Shown: positions 23,443 to 35,290, counted from the stretch's first letter. The stretch: DNA of 64,000 nt from Azadirachta indica (GCA_022749755.1 CM040452.1:2002350-2066349), one strand, 5' to 3'. Translations and numbers: made by a program. Notes: generated by a model not told the origin, from the letters alone.

Positions 23443-24840
23443 TAAAGATTTTGGGCAACTTATTTTGTTTTCAATTGTTCTACCAATGCAATTTTTTCTT
23501 GCTTTGTGGATATTGTATCGAGTTCTTCCTTTGTCTAAGGAGTTCTTTGTGTGTGGGATCCCTTAATTTTTTTTCAACTTTTTTTAATATTAAAAAAAAT
23601 AAAATAAAAACTTAGCCGTGGTTTCAATTTGTGAATTTACATTATTTAATTTATGTCCTTGCACTAACAATTTAAAATCACTAACAAGGACAAGAACTAT
23701 TTTTTTTTTTATCAAAGAAATCCTTCAAACGAGAAAGAGAAGTAAAAGAAAAATAAAACTGTAAACTAGTCGTCTTCTCTTCCTTTTGGCGAATTTTTTT
23801 TACTTTTCTCCCCGTAAATTTCAAAAGAAGAATTAATAATCAATTTTTACGAACAAACTTTTTATTACTATATAAGATGGGAGGAACTATGTCGAAATAG
23901 GTAAAAAAGATTAATAGATTAATAGTATCAAAAAGCAAATCGAATAATTTCTTATAAAAAAAGGAATCAAAATCAGATTGAATAAATTAAGATTCCGACC
24001 AAAACCATGCACTCCAATTCGGTCCAATTTTTTAAATTTTAATTTTTTTTGCTCATCCTAACACAAAGAACTAGTACAACAGGTTTCAACAACCTTCACT
24101 CTACAGATCAAATGCACATCTCTTGCAATGAGCAAAATTGGTGTTTCAATGTTGATAATTTAGGGTGTAAAACCCTACTGTGCCTCTCATAAAAGCAACA
24201 TATGTAACATTCTTTGACCAGTTGCTGTATTAGAAATAATATAAAATCTTTTTGATGTAAAATTCTAAGTCTGAAAACATAAAACTAGGAAACACCTTAT
24301 CCCAATAATAATTAATATTAGTTTCATCACATGTTGTCAAAGACCAAAGTCATTATATATGCTACTAAGGTATGAATATTCGCCAAAGAAAAATCGATCA
24401 TGCTGTGGAGGAAAATCCCGACATGAGAATTCTATATAACCTAACAATATTTTCTTAAAGAGGTCAATAAGGAATACTTAATAACTGTCACTTATTAGCT
24501 GAGTCATAGTGGGTAATAAAAACTCAAAAAAAGGGGCACTGCAAAAACCCATTCCTTAAGGTTAATGGTTATTTTAAGCATGGATAAATAAGACTTTTTA
24601 GATAGGAAAAAAATATGTAAAAAAAAAAAAAATGGCCAGTTTCTTCAATTTATTCATTCATGCTTCTCGATTATTTTTTATCAGAAAATACTATTGACTT
24701 AGGTATCGAAGAGTTTTTGCCGAAAAATCCACACTCCTTATCATCCTTTCTTTTTGTACATGTATCAAAAGAAGGAAAAATTACATGTTAAATACTGATA
24801 TCCAAAAATCGGTATCAACAGAATTGCCATTTGGAATAAT
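23443..24840. other. Intergenic region downstream of the intact TPS
   Basis: The first ~130 bases are probably 3' UTR. The rest is AT-rich with no coding pattern recognised. Confidence 0.4.
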
Positions 24841-24854
24841 TTTTATTCTTAAGT

Positions 24855-25085
24855 TTAACTGTGCACATTCCAGCATCACCAGCTGCCATTGAACCCGCTT
24901 CACTTTCTGCCAAATACTTTACCTTAACATTATCACAAAACACTTCCATTCAGATTCTTTCTTGAGAAATCGAATCAGGATTCTATGAAACCCTAGCGTG
25001 GACAAAAGAACTCTAGATAACCTCTTTTCTTAAACTGCTTTTAGGGTTGCATTCATCCATAGCGTTGTGTCTCCGAAGGAATAGC
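24855..25085 (-). pseudogene. Truncated copy of the NHL / LEA_2 gene
   Basis: Matches the 3' half of the intact NHL gene (7545-7795) in the same orientation: the block from CAGCATCACC(A/G)GCTGCCATTG to CTCTTTTCTTAAACT, then a ~60-base deletion, then AGGGTTGCATTCATCCATA. Roughly the last half of the domain is represented; the membrane anchor, N-terminus and start codon are gone. The copy has indels and cannot code. Like the intact gene it lies just 3' of a TPS and convergent with it. Confidence 0.85.
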
Positions 25086-25089
25086 ATTG

Positions 25090-25665
25090 ACAACATCATC
25101 TTTATTATGTCATAACGATGAAACTCTAATGAATTGTTACACTGAAAGATGCCACTTGGTATTAATTAACAATTGATATGGCACGAAATTGTGGAAGAAT
25201 GCTTCACTATATATATGTACACAAACTTTATAATATGTGAAAAATATAGCATGGAATAAGTTGATGAGGTAAGTCCAAATTGTCGCATGTTAAATTAATT
25301 TTTGTACGCCCATTACTTCTTTTGATGACACATACCTACACAAATAATTCTAATGGAAATAATAGTAATAAAAATAAAAGTACAAAGTGATATAAAAAAT
25401 ATATATATTTTTTTAAATATTTTATTTTATTTTAAGGTTAATTTCAAATTTTTTGCAATTTTAAATGAGTAATTAAATATTTTAGATTTCAGCAGTTTAT
25501 TTACGACGAAAGTGAATTTGTCGAAGAAATGGGAATGATTCAAATAACTCCAACCGTCCATTTTTTTAAAACATAAATATATTATAATAGAACAAGTAGA
25601 GACAGGAAAATTTTGAAATAATTGATGCTGACGTGAATGAAAGAATTGGGCAGCAACAAAGTATT
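25090..25665. other. Intergenic region, nothing recognised
   Basis: AT-rich. An open minus-strand frame at 25427-25732 (101 codons) has no domain and no codon bias that would argue for a gene, and its start lies inside a duplicated non-coding segment. Confidence 0.4.
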
Positions 25666-25667
25666 CT

Positions 25668-27064
25668 TTATTAAATAAATACAGAAATAAAAGACAGCAA
25701 CCAAATATTTTGGTCAAGTGGTGAGTCAGCATCTTATCATAGTAGATCTAATCCCGTAAATTACGTTCAAATTTTGGACAACACCAAAATTAAAATATAA
25801 TTAATTGAAGTCACGCGCTCTCTAAGATAAATTTAATTAATTTTCATGTTTTATGTAATACTAATAGTATTATAAAGTCGTAAATGTCTGCATAACCACA
25901 TGCTTTTGTGTTTTTATAATTCCTCGCAAATTGAGGATTGATACGAATAAATAAATAAAATTGCAACTACTTCCATTGAATAAACAAGGGGACCGTGTAC
26001 TTTACCCCTAAATTTTGGAAAAAAAATAATTTAGTTTATAAATTTTTAATAAATTAAGATACTCCCTTAAATTTTAAAGATATGTTAAGATACTTTTTTA
26101 ACATACTATTTTTACTTCAAATTAATTATTTTATCTCCAAACTATTAAAAAATATATAAAATAATTATAATATCCTTATTTTTATTTTATAATAACTAAT
26201 ATAATTATTCTAATATTTAGATTTAAAAGTAATAATAATATTTTGATCTTAATTATTTTTCTCCTTCCAAATATTCTCTCAAATTTTTTGACAATATTAA
26301 TTATATATAATTTTAAAATAGATGAGTTATTTAAAATAGTCTTATTTTTAAAATAATGTATAATTAATTATTTTCATAAATATTCAATCAATACTAAAAA
26401 TTATGATAATAATAATATTCTTATTTTATTTAAAAAATATCAATTATTCTTATGTTTATATTATAAAATATACATAACTTTTAAAATAAAACTATTTTAA
26501 ATAAATGATGTATTTTAAAAATTATATATAATTAATATCTGAAAAAATTTGATATTGAATTTGGGAGGACAAAAATAATCAAAGGTTAAAATATTTTTAA
26601 TACTTTTAAATTTAAATATTATAATAAAATTATATTGGTTATTACAAAATAAAAATAAGAATAATATGATTATTTTATATATTTTTAATAATAGAAGGGT
26701 AAAATAGTTAATTTTAAGTAAAACTATTAGTTTTAGAAGAATATCTTAACAAAATCTTTAAATTTACACGATTATATAAATTCCATATTTAACTGTATAT
26801 CTCCTACTGATATTTAAATTTTGCTAATATCTATGGATGCTAATTTTTATTATACTTTAAACCCTAAACTGTAAACCTAATATTTCATTATCCACAGTCG
26901 CTTAACAAATATTTTATTAGCTTTGACATTATTTATGTTAAGAGAAAATTTTATTTTTTGAAGATAATATCTGTTGTACACTTGTGAGTCAACTGTCAAT
27001 TTACATAAATAATTTTATGAAAAGACAAAAAATTATTTTTCTCTTATTTTTTCCTCTTTCTTCT
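25668..27064. repeat. Diverged direct repeat, copy 1 (with inserted foldback element)
   Basis: The segment 25668-25985 matches 28018-28332, and 26755-27064 matches 28535-28870, in the same order and orientation. Between the two matching parts this copy holds a foldback element (about 25998-26750) that is absent from copy 2. This is an old tandem-type duplication of non-coding DNA. Confidence 0.75.
25998..26755. mobile_element. Foldback element, family A copy 1
   Basis: Matches, in reverse orientation, the element at 45535-46390 along its whole length, including the outer arms (GTACTTTACCCCTAAATTTT and TATGTTAAGATA). Internally it has long, AT-rich inverted repeats. It is non-coding, so any movement would need enzymes supplied from elsewhere. 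The right end seems truncated. Confidence 0.65.
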
Positions 27065-28025
27065 TTCTTTATTAAATAAAAGAAAAATATCAATTTCATC
27101 CTTAATGTATTTCAATATTACCATTTACATCTCCATTGTTTCAAAATTATATCTTTAATCCCTGCCGTTATAACATGGCTGTAAAATGTTAGTATATTTT
27201 TTCATTTAACACATTTTGCCCATAACTATATTAAATTTGTATTAGGTTTAAACTCATGCAGAGAAAAATAAAAAAATAAACTTCTTTTTATTAAGACTAT
27301 AACTGTTTTTATTTTTAATTTTTTATTTTAACAAATAATTATTGAACAATATTTTTAGAATATAAAAACTTACAAAAAAAATTCATAATCAGGTTTTATA
27401 AAACGTCTTATTTATAAATGGTTTTTTTACAAGAAATTTAGATTTTATTATTTTATTTTTATTTAATTTTATTGTATAAATTAAAAAAAAAACTCAAAAG
27501 AAATAAACTTATTTTGATTTTATTATTTTATTTTTATTTAATTTTATTTAAAAAACTAAAAGGAAATAAACTTATTAAGATTTTATTATTTTTATTTGAT
27601 CTTATTTTAAAATTTTTAAAAATGAAAAGAAATAAATTTATTTATATTTCATTATCCATCTTTATATTTGATTTTATTTTAAAAATTTTAAAAATAAAAA
27701 TAAATAAATTTATTATATTATGAATTAAATTTTTTATTCTTAGTAATATTTTAATTTGAAATTACTTTTTGTTAAATAATTTTATTCTTAATATTTGTTT
27801 GAGCTTTTCAGAATTGATATTTATTTAATTTTATTTTTTCACAAGTTGGTGACATCATCATTATCACTATATATAGGGACAATAAGGTCATTTGCATTAA
27901 AAAATTGAATTTCTAAGATTAGTGTTATATCAGTAGGGACTAAATGTGTAATTTTGAAACAGTAAGGATGTAAGTGATAATATCAAAATACATATTACGG
28001 ATAAAAGGGTATTTTCTCTTAAATA
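27065..28025. mobile_element. Foldback element, family C (~950 bp)
   Basis: The two outer ~130-base arms are inverted copies: left arm with TTACCATTTACATCTCCATTG and TTTCAAAATTA, right arm (read on the minus strand) with TATCACTTACATCCTTACTG and TTTCAAAATTA, followed in both by TATAAC and a CC-rich stretch. (Each quoted piece is partial.) The centre is almost pure A/T with a lysine/leucine-rich chance open frame at 27472-27723. The element lies exactly between the two copies of the direct repeat. Confidence 0.6.
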
Positions 28026-28880
28026 AATAAAGAAATAAAAGACAGCAAAACAAATGTTTTGGTTAAGTGGTGAGTCAGCATCTTATCATATAGATCTAAT
28101 CCCATAAATTATGTTCAAATTTAGGACAACACCAAAAGTAAATTATAATTAATGGAATTCACATGCTCTCTAATATAAATTTATTTAATTTTCTTGTTTT
28201 ACGTAATACTAATAATATTATAAAGTCGTAAAGTCTAGATAACAACATGTTTGTGGTTTTTTTTTCCCTGAAAATTGAGGATCCTATGAATAATTAAATA
28301 AAATTGTAACTACTTCCATTAAATAAATAAGAGATGCCTTTCATTTTCTTTAAATATACTAAAATACAGCTCAATAAAATGTATTATACATGTAATTTTA
28401 ATTAGTGCACGATACCCAATATAAAAATTCTTACTGATCTCAATTAGCGTATATATCTTCTTAATTTATAAAATTTAAAAAAAATCGAATTTTTATGCTA
28501 TTTATTTTAATTTTTAATATTTTATTAGTCAACAAAATCTTTAATTTACACTATTATATAAAACACATATTTAAGTGTATATTTCCAGTGATATTTATTT
28601 TGGCTAATATATATGGACACCCATTTTCGCTATTGCTAATTTTACTATTAAGTTTTAGGGAGATTTCTTTATTTTTCTGTTTTTTAACCTAATATCTTAT
28701 TATTTTTTGTTATTTGACAAATATACTATTAGCCTTGATATTATTTATGTCAAACGAAAAACTTACTTTTTGAAGATAATAACTATTATACACTTGCATG
28801 CCAGTTATCAATTTACATAAATACTCTTGCTAAAACAAAAAAATTATTTTTCTTTCTTCTCTTTCTTCTTTCTCCACAAC
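28018..28880. repeat. Diverged direct repeat, copy 2
   Basis: Second copy of the 25668-27064 segment, without the family A foldback element. It contains no gene. Confidence 0.7.
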
Positions 28881-28884
28881 CAAA

Positions 28885-29576
28885 CACTCCAAATTAATTT
28901 TCCTCCTTCCTTCTCTTTGTGCATCACCATTTTTCTCTACACCTAAAGACTGCAAACTATTTTAAAGTTTTTTTTTCCTATTTTTATTTTTTAATTTTTA
29001 CTTTTTCATTACTTGAAAACAAAAAGCATATTAAGTATATTTTAAAAATATTTTTGACACGCATTTAATAATAATAGCATGTCATTATTCACATATCAAA
29101 TTACTTAATTACTCTAAAAAAATAACAATATTCAATAATGAAACTAACATCAGAGGTGATGAGATATTTATCAAATAATAAAAGGTAATAAAATATTATG
29201 TCAAACAATAGAGGATATCAAACATTCTCCCTTTAACTATTTTCGTACTAGTCACCCTTAAAAGTCATAAAGAATTCAACAATTCAAATATTATTATCAA
29301 AATAGCTAATACACATTTATTATATTAAGCAATCTCTAAGATAAGATCGTAGACAGTTATTAATATTAATAAATGAAAGGAGTACAGAGACAGCCCGATA
29401 CAAGTGAAACAACAACGCTTAGAAATTTATTAAAAGGACATCATTTGCTGTTATGTGATAAACCATAAGTGGTAGTTCCAACAAGGATTATGCAATTCCA
29501 CTAACCAAACATGACATTACCTGGTGTTATGTGCATAAACATTAGAAAATTTAGACCACAGTTTTTGCTTTAGGGA
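28885..29576. other. Intergenic region 3' of the P450 pseudogene
   Basis: AT-rich. It has a possible half of the small MITE-like family at 29130-29235. The last ~100 bases may be the former P450 3' UTR. Confidence 0.4.
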
Positions 29577-31635
29577 TTACTGAACAGATGAAGGATGATA
29601 AGGAATGGGAATGATGCATAGATTGTTTTTTCTTCGGACTGTGATACCAAAAGCCTCGGTCATGTCCAAGTCTTCATTCTTCATTCCAGTGGGGAGTTTC
29701 CAATCAAAATGGTGCAATAACATTGCGAGTGGAAGCTCTATACTGGCGTTGGCAAATGTCATTCCAGGGCATATCCTCCTACTGGCACCAAATGGGATAT
29801 ATTCAAAATTAAGACCCTTAAAATCGAAGGAGCAATCAAGGAATCTCTCTGGAATAAAACTCTCAGGTTCACTCTAATATTTTGGATCCCTTGCTATCGC
29901 CCATGCATTAATAATGATGTTGGCTTTGGTGGGTATGTCGAATTCATTAATTTTACATCTTTCTCTACATTCTCTTGGAAATAACAAAGGTGCAGGAGTA
30001 TGCAATCGTAGAGTCTCTTTGATAACTAGCTTCAAGAATTGCATTTCATCAACGGCCATTTCATTAAAGACTTCTCTTACCTCAGCCTGTGCCTTTTTCA
30101 GATCTCTTGGATTTTTCATCATTTCGGATAGTGCCCATCTAGGGTCGTGGCAGACGTCTCGCTACCAGCGGCAAAAATTTCCTAAAACAATATTTATGGG
30201 TTCAAGTTAAATCATTTTATATAAACAAGTACGGTGTTTCTGACAAGGTCATATTTGAGGAAAAGGATCTAATTATTGAATCCAAAATTTACACTATTCA
30301 TCGATGATAAAGTAGGTTTGCATATGTAGCTCAACCATTTCTATTGAATTTTGATGTAACTTCTAAAACAGTTAGAATATTTAGTATGATTTTAAGAAAA
30401 GGAAAAGTTCAAATTTTACTTGAATTCTAAAATCAGAGGTCCAAAGTTCTTTGAATTTAAAAAGTCAATTTGTAACTTTTTGCTTAATAATAAAAGTAAA
30501 TTTCTTTTTTTGATGTGAACATAATTAAAAAAAAAAAAAGAACTCCCTAAGTCTTCCAGTTGGAATTTAATTCTTAGAGTAGATTGATCTAATTTGAAAG
30601 TAATAAAACAAATAACTTAATATATCACTCAATCGATGATGCAATTAGAATGGATTTGACCCAATATTTTATTGATCTAATAGTGTTGAACTCTAAGTAA
30701 AATACCAAAAAGTAGTAGAAGAAAAAGAAAATACTTACAAAGATTACCGCTTTGATATTTTCAGTAGTTAAGGGAAATTCAAGATTACCCCGCTCTTGAA
30801 CACTCAACAGAACATCTACTATATCTTCATCTTTATCAGTCTGCAGTCTTGCCTTACGCTTCTTATGTTCATCAATAATATTCGAAATTATTTTGTCAGC
30901 TTGTTGATGCATTTTCTGTACTCGAGACTTGATTCCAGTTATTGAATCAAGAAATTTGATCGACGGAAACAGGTCTGCAACATTAGCACCAACAGTTAAT
31001 TTGACAACTTCGTTCATGGCGGATATGAATGTTTCTTGATCTTTGCATTTGTTGCCAAAGGCTGCTTTTGAAGTGATATCACACTATAACGAGAACAATT
31101 TATCAGTAAGGTTAATCACTGATCCTGATTTTGAAGCAATCCAAGTAATGAGATTCGACACCTCTTGTTCTCTTACTGATCGAAAAGACTGGACCTTTTT
31201 CGTGCTTAAAACCTCCATTACAGTGAGTTTTTGTAGTTGTCTCCATTGGTCGCCGTACGGAGAGAAGGCCATACCACTGGAGTTATACGTTATGACTTTT
31301 GCTGCTAGAGTTTGAACCCTTGATGCAAAGATAATATCATGAGTAGTCATTATTTCTTTAGCAAATTCTGGTGATGAAACAACAATAGTAGGAAGTACTC
31401 CGACCTGTAAATACATCAGGGGTCCATACTTGTTCGCCAAGTTTCTTAGTTGATGATGAGGGAGTGACCCAACAAGCTGATGCAAGTTTCCAATGATAGG
31501 TAATTTCCATGGCCCTGGGGGTAGATTTAGAGATCTCTCACCGCCGTTGAATGTCTTCCCTATTTTCAGAACCATGAAAACAAAAAGGAGAAAGGTAACA
31601 AGCATTGGGAAGGAGCTGGATAATACCAACTCCAT
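29577..31635 (-). pseudogene. Cytochrome P450 pseudogene, CYP71 clan (CYP71D-like)
   Basis: Two-exon CYP71-type gene on the minus strand: exon 1 at 31635-30739, phase-0 intron with GTAAGT donor and AG acceptor, exon 2 at 30181-29577. It contains the N-terminal membrane anchor (residues ~8-27), the proline hinge PPGPWKLPIIGN, the I-helix AGSETS, the K-helix KETLR, and the PERF region. Such ER monooxygenases often oxidise terpenes. Lesions: TAG codon at 31084-31086 (residue 184), a one-base loss near 30135-30140 right after the I-helix, and TAG for Trp at 29874-29876. The heme loop reads [10 protein letters not shown] with Ser at the conserved Gly. About eight codons before the K-helix are also missing compared with relatives. 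Few changes in all, so loss seems fairly recent. CYP71D is suggested by overall pattern only; other CYP71 subfamilies are possible. Confidence 0.9.
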
Positions 31636-31744
31636 GAGAGAAAGAGAACTGTAGATTAGTGAAGGAAAGTTGGGGCTCGTAAATTACAAATGAATTAATC
31701 TCTATTATATATTCTATTGAACATGTGTAAATAGATATTATTAT

Positions 31745-32560
31745 TTTCTCGTTCATATTTAGAGATTTTTCCATTTTTAATTATAGAATTGATAGAGATT
31801 TTGGTTTATCATACTTGTGGTCAAGTCCATTGCTTTGTCGTTTCATCCGTATATAAGGTCATTTTCTGATGTCGGTTTATAATAATTGTGGTCAAGTCCA
31901 CAACATTAGGTATTGTCGGTTTATAATAACTATTATTATTTTAAATATATTAATATAGTATTTGTTTGATGCATCATATTTATCATGTGCATAAACACTT
32001 TAATAATTTTGATGAGTCGTGCCTCTAATAAAGGGATGCATTTTTCATATTACCTTTGACACACATACACTCACCTATACACCTATTTTTCAAATTTGTC
32101 TACTTTTTAAAAAAAAATTAGTATTATTATTTTTATATTATTTTAGATTTCTTTTTTGATATTAAATATTAATTTTTTTTTTATTAAACTGCATATGTTG
32201 GTCACCAATTCATTTAGAGATCTTTTTAAACAAAATAAGGTCCACTGGCAGCAGAATCAAATCAAATCTTTGGATAGAAAAGCAATCTGAATTTTCTCAT
32301 TCATATTTAGAGATTTTTTTTTTAATTAAAGAATTGATAGAGATTTTGGTTTATAACAATTGTGGGCAAGTCCAGTGCTTTGTCCTTTCGCCTTAATTTG
32401 ATTTTGATAGGGTCGTTTTCTGATGTCGCTTATAGTAATTGTGGTCAAGTCCACAACATTGGGTATTATATTAAATTAAAGAAAAAAGGGGTGATTGTCT
32501 TAGGATTTGGCTTGCATAATCCGATCTACGACTTAATTAGGTATTGTATACAACGACTAT
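31745..32560. repeat. Repeated block upstream of the P450 pseudogene (two tandem copies)
   Basis: The segment from TTCATATTTAGAGATTTTT to the GTGGTCAAGTCCACAACATT motif occurs at 31745-31925, at 32293-32475, and a third time at 35227-35350. Within it, the 31925-32345 part also matches 34755-35290. The block thus links the flanks of the P450 and the third TPS. No coding potential. Confidence 0.7.
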
Positions 32561-32734
32561 CACCAACCTGGCAGCTGGATACTTATACTACGTGATACCT
32601 TAAAATATGGGATTGCAGCACTTATTTCCTCAAAACACAAAAAAAATGATTTTTTTTTTTCCATTCAAAATTACATTTAGATAGTTTAGATAAATTTAAA
32701 CAAAAGCGTTTTCCAGGAAATCAAACGAGTCCTC

Positions 32735-33110
32735 ATTGTTCCATATGCACTATCATTAAAAATTATCACAATTCACTTAAAAATTTATCATCTGATCACA
32801 TATATCACTTGTAAATATCACATCGCATCAAATATTATTTAAAAGGTTTAATATTTTCCAAATTAAAATTTAAAATACATACGTACAAGCAATTCAATTG
32901 AATAATCCTATTAAACTTTTTCATCTCACAGTGATCATGAGATCCCTCTATCAATAGGCTTTCTGTGGGGCTTCGATTAGTACGAGAAGTTATTCCCTCA
33001 AACTCCCAACAATTCATTGTAGTTTCCTCAGCAAAACTTGGCCCAAAAATGAGGACTTATCGCGCTGCTTCTTTATTGAATTAGAAAAATAGCTCAAAGT
33101 TACACTTACA
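32735..33110 (+). pseudogene. TPS promoter plus exon-1 fragment lacking a start codon
   Basis: Matches 20280-20690 of the intact TPS: upstream block, the TCACAGTGATCATGAG(C/A)TCCCT leader, and transit-peptide codons (TTATTCCCTC, then AACTCCCAACAATTC). About 25 bases including the ATG are missing, and a TAG interrupts the later codons (near 33083). Homology stops near 33115 where a CACTA-like end begins. No other TPS exon follows. An almost identical copy stands at 63460-63835. Confidence 0.85.
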
Positions 33111-33117
33111 AACATGA

Positions 33118-33216
33118 AATTTGACTGCAATTGGTTTTAGTTCAGTCGCAAAAGCATCGTTTGGGGCTAATTTTTTCATCCACAAATAAGGTTTTTTTCT
33201 TGTAGTGACAATTACT
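33118..33216 (+). mobile_element. CACTA-type transposon end fragment
   Basis: Ends in TTTTTTCTTGTAGTG, the reverse complement of the CACTACAAGAAAA terminus typical of plant CACTA (En/Spm) elements and their MITE derivatives. The 80 bases before it look like an internal sub-terminal region. The opposite end was not found; it probably was lost when this joined the TPS exon fragment. Confidence 0.5.
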
Positions 33217-33249
33217 TAAATACACTACTAAAATATTTTTCTTTAAGGA

Positions 33250-34090
33250 ATTATGTAACAGGGTCTTTGGCTGTTTTATCATCTATAGAATCTGCTGTGG
33301 TTGAGGATTCAAGTATGAATTTGAATCTTCGTCAATCAATTCCTTTTTCATACTTCGAGGGACCTAAAAGCAGTAAGGATAGACTATATTAGCTATTCCA
33401 TCCACCAAGGAAGAGTGAAAATGGAGCTCCCATGGCCTTTCATTCGTGACTTGGCTGTCCCAGAAGTGGGTTACCACTATTTATTTGATCCTTGGCTGTC
33501 CCACTTTGACTCGCTTCTGCTATGGATCCCGACTGGGACTACTCAATCAATCTGTCACTAAGTCACTTCCTGCCGTGCCCTTTACCTTTAACCGGGATGG
33601 TTTAGCCAACTTTACTTATCTTGGTAGTTGTGGCCGTGGACCAACAGCCCTCTGCCCGGCAGGCAACTTCTTTGCAACTATGGGTTATGCAGTCCTTGCT
33701 GTGCCAGCAATAGGAAATCCTTATAAAACCATAACTCTCCAATTCGGTATGTAGAACCGGAATGCAAGTTGTGATAGTTTGATTCCCGGCAAATGAGAAG
33801 TTTCTACGCTTTACCCCTCCCACACAGGGGCGACTGGCTGGGGAAAGAATCAGAAAGCAATAATTATAGTCTCGACACAGCCTATTTCGAGACTGGGATG
33901 AAGAGATGAAAGATTTTCATTTAAGTTTCATATAGTCTTTCAAACGTCTACCGCACTCACTCCTTTCGGCTCCTACTCGAAACTTCTTCCTCGGCTCGGG
34001 TTTTCACAAAAATAAGAGAAAATACTCGGTTCAATTTTCAAGGGAGTGCTCCCGCCCTTTTCCTCTTTAACCCCTTGCTTTTATGGAAAC
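33250..34090. other. GC-richer insertion resembling plant mitochondrial DNA (candidate NUMT)
   Basis: Base composition changes sharply from ~25-30% GC to roughly 45% GC between about 33250 and 34090, then back. The text style (mixed composition, pieces such as CCTCCCACACAGGGGCGAC and TTCGGCTCCTACTCGAAAC) is like angiosperm mitochondrial intergenic DNA. An open frame at 33446-33754 has no recognised domain. Assignment is by composition and impression only; a plastid origin seems less likely because no plastid gene is recognisable. Confidence 0.4.
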
Positions 34091-34164
34091 AATTTATGGA
34101 AAAGATTCAAAGATTGACAGAAAATTAATCATATCATAATTTTGCAATTATATTTTTCATTTAA

Positions 34165-35290
34165 AAATGTGTTTCTTAGTCAGTAGTCACATGGGTAGCA
34201 GTATTTCATTCTCTTACATGCATATAAATCTGATCTCTAATTAATGTAATGTAAAAGGATAAACGCAATGGAAGAGAATACAAAAGCAGCTTAAATACCA
34301 ATATTAATTTTAAAATCAGTACATTTTTATATATATATATATATATTAATGGTATCTTTTTATATTTTTTTATATTATTCATAAACCGTTAGATTTGAAC
34401 ACTTTCAATAATTAAAGATTGTATATAAGATTGTATATCATATATATGTATATTAATTAAACTCTATTATACAACTATATATATATATTTACATATATAT
34501 AACAATTACTCCATGTCCTCTGTAACACAGGAATATTAAACTTTACATATTTTTATTTATTTATACTTCTACGTGAAAGGAAACGACGACTATAATATAA
34601 TACTGGAATGGATTACGGCCGACAGACTTAATTGTATGTCGCCCCATATTTTTAAGAACAACCAAGCCTTGCTTCGTTATTATTGATTATTACTGATTGG
34701 GTAGATTTTAATTGAGTAGTTAGGTAAATAATTTTATACACGGATTATTTGTAATAAACTATTATTATTTTAACTATATTAATATGATATTAGTTTGATG
34801 CATCGTATGTAACGGGAGTTATAAGAAATAAAGCATAAAAATTAAACTTTAATAATTTTGATGAGTCGTACCTCTAATAAAGGATGCACATTCATATTAA
34901 ACCTTCGGCACACACATGCTCTCACCTACACATATATTTTTTTAAATTTGTCTGCTTTAAAGAAGAATTTATTTTAATTATATTATTTTTTATATTATTA
35001 CGGATTTCATTTTTATATTAAGCATTATAATTTTTTTTATTAAACTTTATATGTCAGTCATCAATTCATGTGGAGATTTTTTAACTAAAATATTCGATTC
35101 TTATTATATATTATCTAAGTTGTAAGTTCTTCTATTCAAATTTTTAAGTCTAAATAATTAGGCTTTAAACTAAATAATAAGGTCTATTGGCAAAATCTAA
35201 TCAAATCTATTGCTAGAATTGCAATATTTTCTCATTCATATTTAGAGATTTTTCTTTTCCTAATCAAATCTATCATGATAGAGACTGTGG
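34165..35290. repeat. Copy of the zinc-ribbon gene promoter and start, plus P450-flank block
   Basis: 34195-35100 matches 59285-59830, i.e. the upstream region of the small zinc-ribbon gene. At 34209 on the minus strand lies the matching ATG followed by MKYCYPCDY and then TGA where the gene has its second Cys, so this copy is dead after nine codons. The distal part also matches 31925-32345. A TA microsatellite lies at 34326-34346. Confidence 0.75.

Noticed and set aside
25427..25732. 101-codon minus-strand open frame
   Set aside because: Starts within a duplicated non-coding segment; the duplicate at 28.0 kb does not keep the frame; no domain.
27472..27723. 83-codon open frame rich in Lys, Leu and Ile
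   Set aside because: It results from the almost pure A/T repeats in the centre of a foldback element; no protein-like pattern.
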